Shown: piece by piece, positions 56,506 through 64,000 of the stretch
Position numbering within the stretch: position 1 is the first letter of the stretch
Layout: each line of letters starts with the position of its first letter
Source of the DNA: Xiphydria camelus
Lineage: Eukaryota; Arthropoda; Insecta; Hymenoptera; Xiphydriidae
Assembly: GCA_963678675.1 (NCBI GenBank)
Contig: OY783191.1
Location: 15,777,096 to 15,841,095, forward strand
DNA: 64,000 nt
Reading direction: 5' to 3'
Notes under the pieces: model-generated
What the model saw: the letters and a program-made list of their open reading frames with translations, nothing else
What the model was told of the DNA's origin: nothing
Databases searched by the model: none
Translations under genes and position numbers: made by a program

Positions 56506-57195
56506 AAATCGGAGCATCTCCCATATCGCGAGCTGGTAGGCTCACTAACGTATGTCGCTACCTGCACGAGACCGGACATAGCGTTTGCGGTGAGCTACCT
56601 CAGTCAATTCGGAACCTGTTTTGACCAAACACACTGGAAAGCCGCGAAGCGAGTACTTCGCTACCTCAAGGGATCATGGAATCTTGGTCTACAATACAAA
56701 AAAACCGGAAAGCCTTTGAGAGGCTACGTCGACGCGGATTAGGCGAACTGCCCGCTGGATAGAAGGTCATACACCGGATATACCTTCACTCTCGGAGGGA
56801 ACCCCATAGCTTGGGAATCACGAAAGCAGAGGACAGTGGCCCTGTCTTCAACTGAAGCCGAATACATGGCGTTGACGGAAGCCGCGAAACAGTCCATCTA
56901 CTTAAGTCGTTTCCTCAAAGAACTGGGAGATACGGGAACGGACAAGATAACGATTTTTTGCGACAATAACGGGGCACGAAAAATCGCTGAAAACCCCGTC
57001 TTCCACAGTCGCACGAAGCACGTAGACATTCGACACCATTATGTACGCGAGATCCTGAGTCGCGGAGACATACAAATTGAACACGTATCTACGCAGGATA
57101 TGGCATCGGACCTGCTAACGAAGGCCCTCCCAGCGCCTAAACTCCAGAAATGCCTGCAACTTCTCGGACTAGTCAACGAGGGGGAGCACGAATAA
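56506..57195 (+). pseudogene. copia RNase H region (out of frame, one stop)
   Basis: Continues the polyprotein after the frame change: RPDIAFAVSYLSQF, then YVDAD, a TAG at 56740-56742, RRSYTGYTF, VALSSTEAEYMAL, IFCDNNGA and HVDIRHHYVRE. It ends at TAA 57193-57195. Catalytic acids of RNase H (DAD, STEAEY, CDN, HVDIR region) are recognisable. Confidence 0.88.
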
Positions 57196-57204
57196 CCGTC
57201 GGAC

Positions 57205-57214
57205 CGAGGGGGAG
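57205..57214 (+). other. copia polypurine tract
   Basis: GAGGGGGAG directly before the 3' LTR start TGTTAGAACG. Confidence 0.85.
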
Positions 57215-57509
57215 TGTTAGAACGATGCACTTTTCGTTCCTCCAATCATGCCCCTAGTCACAGCAGCGTGGCGCCAGCGTCCTGACCACGATGTGTTGCG
57301 GAACGCATCGCAACGCGTGGCGCGCGTGCGCATGCGCATTCTTCCGTTGGCCCGTCCATCCGGACGAGTGTTCTTGTTCTTGCGTTTTTTCTTTCCACCA
57401 CACTACCGTTCGTGTAACCATTCGAATAAAGTTATCTAGTTTCATGGTCTTTTGCATCGACCCGGTGACTCGTGTTCCTTGCGCCATTCTGCCCGACTAC
57501 CCCTTATTA
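57215..57509 (+). repeat. copia 3' LTR
   Basis: Matches 52628-52922 throughout; followed by the target duplication TTTAC. Confidence 0.92.
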
Positions 57510-57681
57510 TTTACCAATCATGGAATTCTTTGATGTGATTTTTTTATTTCTAAGGCGTTTTTTCGGAAAAAAATACTTTGGGGCTTTGTTAAGGGCGTCA
57601 ATCCCTACTGACAGAAAAAAATCGTAAAAATGCCTGTGTGCCTGTATAGTACGTAGCGCGCCATTCATTCAGCTTAGGTGC

Positions 57682-57838
57682 TGGGCCCCCTTTCTCGAGT
57701 CACTCCCAAGAGAAACGTATACGTTTCTTAGCGAGTAGACCAATCAGGACCACCACTATAACGGAATACTTGATCCTGATTGGTCTATTGGCTAAAATGC
57801 GTGCACGTAACTTTGCGAGTGACTCGAGAAAGACCCCC
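57682..57838. mobile_element. ~157-bp hairpin MITE in the right arm of the wide foldback
   Basis: CCTTTCTCGAGTCACTC is mirrored by GAGTGACTCGAGAAAG. It is absent from the left arm (49388-49422). Its inner part holds ACTTGATCCTGATTGGTCTA, which also occurs near the end of the DUF7869-like element (63850) and in the element starting at 63923. Confidence 0.75.
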
Positions 57839-58549
57839 CATGACGCATGCGCGCTCCACCGGAGCGGTGGGAACGGAGAGCGGACATATATTTCTGTCCT
57901 TCGGCCCGTGGTTGTCAAATAAGAACTCTCTCCCCGAAACTTTAATTAAACGTATCTCGAAAAACATAGCCTGTTCGAAAAAGTCACCGAGAATTTTTCT
58001 GAAGGTGATTTTACGAGGAATCGAATGGTGATTTTTAAAATTTTGTAAAATAATGTTCTTGTACAAATTTTGAAATGTAAAAATTTTGAAGAACGATACT
58101 GTTAATACAAAATTCTTAAAATAAAAAAAAATTCTCTGAGAATGTAGATTCAACCTTTCTACATGAATTTATATAAAAGGAAGTAACAAATATGCATTTT
58201 TCAATTTCTTACGATTTTTTAAAGTTCGAATTATTCCAACATCTTCATCCCCTCATAGCGCTTAGGATATTGCATAAAAATGAAAAAGTCATATAACTTT
58301 TTTTACGTATTTTCACCTACTCTACAACTTTTATTTAAACAATTTTTTCATTTTCTTTAGTCTTTGCGAAATATTTTTAAACAATGGTGTCCGGGGGTGG
58401 TTTTTATTGTTTTACTCGGCTTCCGAGGGGGTGTGAATCTTGGGATTTTGGGGGTAGTTTTGAAACACATTCATGTAACTTCAATCTCAAATTCAGCCAT
58501 GAGACTCAAAATGTTAGGTTCAGAGCTATTTTTACTGGACTATAACGGT

Positions 58550-58938
58550 TTCACGAGCGCCGCACTCACGGATCAAGAATGTCGACCGCGAGGATGCTAT
58601 GTTGAACGGTTAATTGTTTCTCTCGTACCTAGATAAGTCGGGTACTGTATTAGACGGCTCGCGACGATCCGTCCGATAATTGATTTCCAGGAAAGGTATA
58701 TAACCGTGGTGTGTGTTCGCAGCTTACATTCCCCGAAATATACCGTTTCGTAGAACCCGAGATTAGCTAAGGATTGGCAAGGTATTTATGACTGTGATAC
58801 TATTAGACGGCACGAACCTTTGTGTCGAATTCCGTTTATCCGCTCGTTATTTCTTGATAGAATAGCAATCCTAAATTAGTATACAGTATTTGAATTTTAC
58901 CGCTATAAAATCTAGTAACCCTTGAAGGTTGTACGGCC
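58550..58938. other. No gene recognised
   Basis: Unique, moderately GC-rich sequence. ATTAGACGGC occurs at 58650 and 58801. It has a vaguely rRNA-like look but matches no rRNA block I know. Confidence 0.3.
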
Positions 58939-58941
58939 TTA

Positions 58942-59117
58942 GGCCCGTTTCACACACACACGGTGACCGTCCAAACGGCGCCGTTTAAACGGTGCCTTTC
59001 CATTAGTTTGCCGTATACACGGCTCCGGTGTGTGTGAAAGCACTCGATATCTCTGCGTCCCTTCGGCCGTTTAAACGGTGCCGTTTGGACGGTCGCCGCG
59101 TAAGTGTGAAACGGGCC
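58942..59117. mobile_element. 176-bp hairpin MITE, TTA duplication (PIF/Harbinger-like)
   Basis: TTA at 58939-58941 and 59118-59120. Ends GGCCCGTTTCACAC and GTGTGAAACGGGCC, with ~80-bp arms. A 3-bp TTA target suits PIF/Harbinger MITEs. Confidence 0.85.
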
Positions 59118-59420
59118 TTAGGATCTAATCTAGTTGCATACGCGACACCAATGCCGCGCTACGGTGGTGAGAATGGCTGTCGAGTAGAGTGGTAAAGGCC
59201 ATCACACAGAAAATTCTGTAAGACGTTAGACGTTAGACGTAAAACGTAAGGTTCATCACACAAACGCGGCGTAAGACGTAAGCTTTGACCAATCCTGAGC
59301 GAAGACACTGTCCCCACCCTTTTTACATGCAACTTAGAATCTAGAAGTGTCAGTTTGATAATAATTTCATTTCAATTGGGAAGAAAAGCTTAACAGTAAG
59401 TACATTTGAGGAGTATCTTT

Positions 59421-59690
59421 TCAAAAGGACTTATTTCCACCCTAACCTTTTTTTCAGGAAACTAATAAAACTCCAAACAATGGCAAAACAATTTAAAAGT
59501 TATTTTTTTTATAATATTATGTATGTATGTGTTGGTATACATATTAATGCAGCATTAGTTTTTTTTTTACCCAATTACATAAGGTAATTTTCACAGTAGT
59601 AGCTTAGAAATAACCATTTTTGATCAGAACTCTTGGAAATAAGCTGTTTTGCTGCGTATTTGTAAGAAATAAGCAGTTTTGATCTGTACG
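59421..59690. repeat. Left cluster of subterminal GAAATAAG repeats
   Basis: Four copies of about 21 bp with consensus GAAATAAGYNGTTTTGA: inverted at 59421-59438, direct at 59607, 59636 and 59666. Confidence 0.7.
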
Positions 59691-59794
59691 CGTAAGTGAA
59701 TTAAACCCCTTCCCTTCCCCGTCCCTTTTGTTATGGATTACCTTTTAATGGCTACTATTAACAAAAATTATTAGATACTAAACTAAACACGAAT

Positions 59795-61792
59795 TTCTCC
59801 GACATCCTCTTCATTGCAATCACATTCATGCTCGTCCGGATTTTCAGCTTCTATTGGAATGGTAGGTCCATCTTGCAATATGTTTTTATACCACGCTAAT
59901 TCAGGTAAATCGATCCACTCTTCTCCAAATTGTTTTTTAAGTAAGTTAGTTACGTCCTTTTTCTTATTTTCGGAAATGGCCTTGGCGGCATTTTAAGCAA
60001 CACTTATTTCCATTGGAATTCGTTTCGAACTTTTTAATAAAGTGCGTCCGACTTCATTACCTTCAAATCTGTAGTTTTCATAAGCCGTCAATTCACAGTC
60101 TACTGTCTTCTGTCTTTTAACAATTTTTTTTTTGTGATTCTCGATTTTTTGCAATCCCTCCAGCTTATTAAAATGTTGTTGAAGATCTTTTACATCCAAC
60201 AACAGCCAATCCTTCCACAACAATTTCAAAGTGCCATGTCTCTTAAAAATCTCATCGTAGCCGTCTCTCGTAGTGATAATAGGCACTTTCCGGATATCCT
60301 TCTCTAAACGTCCAAACACTCGGTCAGCCGGCAAGAAACTATGACCACGCACTGGAAAGTGCAGACGTAGTTCCTTCACAGTTGCAGGAGATTTGGAAAA
60401 TAACCATTGGACCAATGTTTGGAGGACATGGTTATTTTTATTTTGTCCTCCACAGCCATCGTAAAATAAACGAATAATGTTGACATCAGCTGATAAGTTC
60501 AAGGAGGATAAGTAGTCATAAAGGGCAGACGCAACTTCGGAAGACCCTCTTTTGGCAATAGTTTCATCCCAAGAGTAAAAACAAGGAGTTCTTGAGTCTA
60601 ATGGGACAACGCAAAAATTGTACAAGCTGATTTGCCTGGCGTAAAATGCATCTTGTATTGGAGTTCGTGGCAGCGGTTGCACCTGTTGTAAATCAAAACA
60701 TACTGAAATGGACCCTGGTGGGTTCTGTTTCATATGAGTATAGAAAGCTTTTGCTCTTAGCTTATGTACTCTCAGCTCTACCATAAAGAATCGTTTTTTG
60801 CTAGGGTCTTTTTCATTTTTTATTCTATTTGACCAAAGCAGACACACATTACAAGCATCTGAAGAAGGGGTTGAAAAACCTATGTTATAATCCCCATGGA
60901 ATATTTTGTAAAACATAGTCTTCTTTACTCGCAAGTCAGGTGTTACACTGGTGTTATAAAATTTCAATAATTTCGTACAATTCAAATCACTACTTATAAG
61001 TATATCCTCTGTGATTTTAGCCTGTTGTAGTGACTTTCCTCAGCAGGAAGGCTGTTTATAAAGTTTCTCAATGCTTCCTTTTTATTCATGGATCTGTGTG
61101 ACTTACGGTCGCCACCTCGGTTTTCTTTAGGAATACCTCCCTTATTAGTCACCTTATTGATATTATTTAACCGTTTTTCCGAAACATTGGAGACTGCAGC
61201 AAACATCTTTTTACAGACACGCTTCGTTTTGTTTTTCTTGGCAAATAAATTGTAGGTACAACTGACCGTCCTTGCCTTGACGTTCTTTTTTGGCTTAGTT
61301 GTGTTTTGTGGGTCATACGTATGACATAATCTTGTCAAGTAAATATCTTGATTCACTTTGGATTGGTTGGCGAAAAATGCATTGCGGTTCTTTAATATCA
61401 TTCGCAAAGTAAAAGATGTGCATTTAAATTTGCTATTCTCCTTGTGGGTACATGGATTTTTAAACTGCAATCCAAGAGGATCATTGTCGGCATAGCTGCA
61501 AGAAAAATAACTCAATAATAGTTAAGTGTCGAGACACAGCAAACCTCATTCGCATTCGAAACACTTAGTAATGACAATTATTTAGGTCGTGTTATTTGAA
61601 AAAAAAAACATGTTAAAATAAATAATAAAATTACAACGACGGTGTCATCTTTGCTTATCAAGAAAATAACAATTGCAGTAGTAATTCAACATAAACAAAC
61701 ATAGGTACTTACGATTTCCTTGTCCTACGTTTAGGACACAACCTGCTTTTTCGTCCACCTGTATTCAATTCTGCTACCAATTTTTCTTCCAT
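59795..61792 (-). pseudogene. DUF7869-like transposase gene (locus 3), two exons, nearly intact
   Basis: Exon 1 (61792-61713) encodes MEEKLVAELNTGG and a basic stretch; donor GTAAGT at 61712-61707. The acceptor is TTTCTTGCAG at 61496 and exon 2 runs from 61495. Key blocks: YADNDPLG, a basic linker, SLPAEESHYNR, HGDYNIGFSTPSSDACNVC, CFDLQQVQPLP, FYSWDET..RGSSEV, FYDGCGGQNKNNH and VRGHSFLPADRVFGRLEK. The D of FDL, the D of YDG and the D/E at the GHSF block are candidate catalytic acids. Damage is limited to a 1-2 base frame change near 60990 and a TAA at 59993-59995. The same frame then runs on through AAKAISENKKKDVTNLL and EEWIDLPEL..WYK to TAG at 59795. About 590 codons in total. Confidence 0.72.
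61496..61712 (-). other. Predicted intron of the locus-3 gene
   Basis: GTAAGT donor after codon 26 plus two bases; pyrimidine-rich TTATTTTTCTTGCAG acceptor. Splicing keeps the frame and joins Ser. Confidence 0.7.
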
Positions 61793-62251
61793 GTTTCCGA
61801 AATAACAAGATATTAACTGCAATAATAATCTAAACAACAAAAACACAATACAGAATGGAATGCTAATAACCACACGACATCAAACAGTACGGAGACAGCG
61901 CACTAAACCCGTGAAGCTGTACCCATGATCCAAAGAATACCTACATGGCCTGTCCGCGCGCAAGTGCAATAAATTCGGCCAATCAGACGCGTCTCTAGTG
62001 ACAGCCATCCTGAGAAGGTTAGCGCGGGAATTTTTGAAAAGAAGAGAAAACAAATAAACAAAGAACCATTCAAGTAAAACTTAAAAAAGGCGTCAATACA
62101 AGGAATGATTTTAGTATATTTCATGAAGGAAACAATAAATATATTTATAATAATTTTCAATCCAGGTATCTTTAAATATTATATTAATTTTAAACACATC
62201 GATACATCGGACTTGATTCATTAATGTCGACAAGACAAATTTGAAATTTTT

Positions 62252-62530
62252 AGAAATAAGTCCTTTTGTCGCGGAAAGTTTAAGACATCAGTACCACATA
62301 TATGAGAAATAAGCTGTTTTGAGAAGGATTGATTTCAAACATTTGTGTGGACAATAATTTATTAGAAATAAGCCGGTTTGACGCGGAAAGTAGAATTTGT
62401 GTTGAGTTTTCATAGGAACTAAGTAGTTTTGATGGGGAATCTTACAAAGCAACGAAGGAAAGTTGGTTACGAATCGTTCGTCATCATAAACACAAAAAAA
62501 TAAAAAAATGGAAATAAGTCCTTTTGGAAA
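62252..62530. repeat. Right cluster of subterminal GAAATAAG repeats
   Basis: Five copies near 62252, 62305, 62364, 62414 and 62511, e.g. GAAATAAGTCCTTTTGTCGC and GAAATAAGCTGTTTTGAGAA. The last pairs with the inverted copy at 59421. Confidence 0.7.
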
Positions 62531-62534
62531 GACC

Positions 62535-63260
62535 CTCCTCATTTAATTATTGATTACACTCAGTTCCTATATATAATAAACAGAAAAGCCATTCCTAGAA
62601 TGACATAAGGATACAGTGAACCGCAATGTAAAATGCATGACGTGAAGAGTCAGAACTGTCGTATTCATCTGCTTTTTTCAAAAAAAATATAAATAATAAC
62701 ACTCAACAATATTATTCTCGAGCCATAGTTTGATGAACATGACGTGATAGCATTCTCTGAAATTTTATGACATAAATATCTCTTGAAGGACCCTGGAAAA
62801 AAATATTTTCATTTCCTATGCCTATTATACAGATAAAATTATTTTTCAGGTAGTTCAAACATGCCGAGAAATAATGAAATATTGCTGGGGATTTTGTTGG
62901 TGGCTACGGGTGTACTTGTTTTGAAGAAGAAACGATCACGGAGATGGTTGAATCGTCGATGGTGAATTCGACCAATAAATCGTATGCATATTTTCTTCCA
63001 GGGTTCTTCAAGAGATATTTATGTGATAAAATTTCAGAGAATGCTATCACGTCATGTTCATCAAACTATATCTCGAGAATAATATTGTCGAATGTTATTA
63101 TTTATATTTTTTATGAAAAAAGCAGATGAATACGACAGTTCTGACTCTTTACATCATGCATTTTACATTGCGATTCACTGTATCCTTATGTCAATCTAGG
63201 TATGGCTTTTCTATTTATTATATATAGGAACTGAGTATAATCAATAATTAAATGTACTTA
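62535..63260. mobile_element. Foldback MITE with a Harbinger-like first exon in its loop
   Basis: Arms 62535-62795 and 62990-63260 mirror each other (TTATTGATTACACTCAGTTC and complement; GAGAATGCTATCACGTCATG and complement). The flanking TTA/TAA bases are ambiguous (3 or 4 bp). The loop encodes a 34-codon frame from ATG 62862, preceded by a TTTTTCAG-like acceptor. Removal brings the surrounding arm of the DUF7869-like element back together. Confidence 0.75.
62862..62966 (+). pseudogene. First-exon remnant resembling PIF/Harbinger transposase N-terminus
   Basis: The frame starts MPRNNEILLGILL and ends KKKRSRRWLNRRW before a TGA. A hydrophobic start followed by a KKKRRRWW-like motif is typical of the first residues of many arthropod Harbinger nucleases (usually RRWWVRP). 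Only this piece remains between the inverted arms. Confidence 0.4.
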
Positions 63261-63720
63261 CTGTTAAGCTTTTCTTCCCAATTGACGTGAAATTATTAAC
63301 AATATCAAACTGACACTTCTAGATTTTAGGTTAGATGTAAACAGCTCTAGAGCGGCTGTATGCACGCGTGGCGCGGTGAACTTGAAGGATAGACTTATCG
63401 TATTGAAATTTAGCTTAAAAAAATCGTTTAGGAGCAATCAAGGAATGTATTATAAAGTTCAAAAACAACACTTTCAAATGCTGCATGTGCAATTAAGAAA
63501 CATTTTTTACTTTCATTGTACGGAGCTGTGAATATGGCCAAAATCGCACGTTTTCGTACATTTAACCTCAAGTATCTCGAAATTCTGACCTGTGGTACGC
63601 AAATTTAAGAGTCAGATTCGTTTTTAGCGTACATCAATCTACAAGAATCACCTGGTCTGGTTCGAAATACAGAGAAAAACATTTATTTTTGTGGGCCTAT
63701 GATATCAAATAACCCGGGAA
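63261..63720. other. Right flank of the DUF7869-like element, no gene
   Basis: Begins with the inverted counterpart of 59340-59400 (TCAAACTGACACTTCTAGAT) and then continues with ~380 bp that has no partner in the left arm, probably a further insertion. Confidence 0.45.
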
Positions 63721-63922
63721 ACTTTGTGATTGGTTGTCCGTAAGACGTTCGCCGTAAAAATTTCAACCGGACGAAAGTTTTCGACGTTACGTTTTACGTC
63801 TTACGGACGAAAGTGGTGGGGTTCTTACGTCTTACGGGCATCGGAATACTTGATCCTGATTGGTCTATTCGCTTACGTCTTACGTTTTACGTCTTACGGA
63901 ATTTTCTGTGTGATGGCCTTAA

Positions 63923-64000
63923 GGGCCATGACACACAAAATTCCGTAAAGACGTAAGGCGTAAGCGTAAGCGAATAGACCAATCAGGATCAAGTATTCCG
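63923..64000 (+). mobile_element. Start of a second element related to 59196-63919
   Basis: GGGCCATGACACACAAAATT followed by ACGTAAGGCGTAAGCG-type repeats and the ACCAATCAGGATCAAG block. It abuts the TAA duplication of the previous element and runs off the window. Confidence 0.65.

Larger units (their letters stand above)
52628..57509 (+). mobile_element. Full-length Ty1/copia retrotransposon, 4882 bp
   Basis: 5-bp target duplication TTTAC at 52623-52627 and 57510-57514. Two 295-bp LTRs, primer-binding site, one long gag-pol frame, a displaced RNase H frame and a polypurine tract are all present in canonical order. The LTRs read the same base for base as far as I compared them, so the insertion is recent, although pol has one frameshift and one nonsense codon. 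Its GC content is clearly higher than that of the flanks. Confidence 0.95.
48686..58548. mobile_element. Very wide inverted repeat enclosing a copia element
   Basis: 48690-49422 is the reverse complement of 57843-58545 over ~700 bp, with few differences (TAGTCCAGTAAAAATAGCTC and CTCATGGCTGAATTTGAG occur in both). A further inverted pair lies inside (51040-51115 with 57553-57635). The spacer grew by later insertions: copia 52628-57509, a 280-bp hairpin at 52214-52491, a SINE-like block and a hairpin MITE at 57682-57838. No transposase is seen, so the ends may belong to a foldback whose core is now unrecognisable. Confidence 0.65.
59196..63919. mobile_element. DUF7869-like DNA transposon, 4.7 kb, nearly complete
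   Basis: TAA at 59193-59195 and 63920-63922. Inverted ends AGGCCATCACACAGAAAATT. Subterminal ACGTAA-rich stretches (59221-59278; 63720-63900) and a second inverted block (59340-59438 with 62511-62530 and 63245-63325) follow. One spliced gene on the minus strand (59795-61792). Nine GAAATAAG-type repeats lie on both flanks. A Harbinger-type MITE sits in the right part (62535-63260). It is the only copy of this gene family in the window still between its own ends. Confidence 0.78.

Noticed and set aside
58560..58780. Possible 28S rRNA-like segment (TACCTAGATAAG..TATTAGACGGCTCGCGACG)
   Set aside because: The feel is rRNA-like, but I could not align it with any conserved 28S or 18S block I know; left unassigned.
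1..64000. CRISPR array or bacterial operons
   Set aside because: No regularly spaced identical repeats, no Shine-Dalgarno-led gene clusters; the sequence is eukaryotic repeat DNA.

Overview
The window looks like nuclear DNA of an arthropod, most likely an insect, from a repeat-dominated region. The evidence is the mix of element families: a Drosophila-copia-like tRNA primer site, R1/jockey-type LINE, Penelope, Helitron with a DUF6570-like domain, mariner, Tc1, pogo, piggyBac-like MITEs and a DDE/SWIM transposase. There is also a spliced transposon gene and many long-armed foldback elements. I see no ordinary host gene and cannot name the species. Almost everything is transposon inside transposon.

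Layout. 1-6275: a Ty3/gypsy remnant split by a long-inverted-repeat element (113-3006) and a LINE (3508-5667). 6276-9700: foldback repeats and a Mutator-like fragment. 9716-13717: a DUF7869-like pseudogene opened by a second long-inverted-repeat element (9718-12203) and two TTAA MITEs. 15001-17722: a second DUF7869-like pseudogene with a TTAA element inside it. 17735-24879: foldbacks, one with a pogo element inside it. 25133-30490: a DDE/SWIM transposase pseudogene opened by a 3.6-kb foldback. 32349-36089: a Tc1-derived foldback and another foldback. 37757-42240: a Penelope element with a hammerhead motif, opened by a 3.6-kb DDE_1 transposon (37970-41542). 43090-43932: Helitron. 44290-47434: mariner opened by a hairpin MITE and a third long-inverted-repeat element (44955-46815). 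48686-58548: a very wide foldback around a young copia element (52628-57509). 59196-63919: a nearly intact DUF7869-like transposon with its own terminal repeats. At 63923 a related element begins.

How the parts fit. Several insertions can be undone on paper: removing the insert plus one copy of the target duplication restores a host reading frame or repeat arm. This gives boundaries and relative ages. Three groups recur and deserve attention. (i) Three TA-flanked, long-inverted-repeat elements all carry the same unfamiliar gene, a PIN-like acidic core followed in two of them by a cysteine-rich CXC-like module. (ii) DUF7869-like genes are present at three loci, one still inside an element with terminal repeats, a TAA duplication and nine subterminal repeats. 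(iii) Several TTAA elements carry a short palindrome just inside their ends. The DDE_1 element also carries a small divergent gene of unknown function with its own TATA box and polyadenylation signal. All assignments were made by eye; no database search was run.
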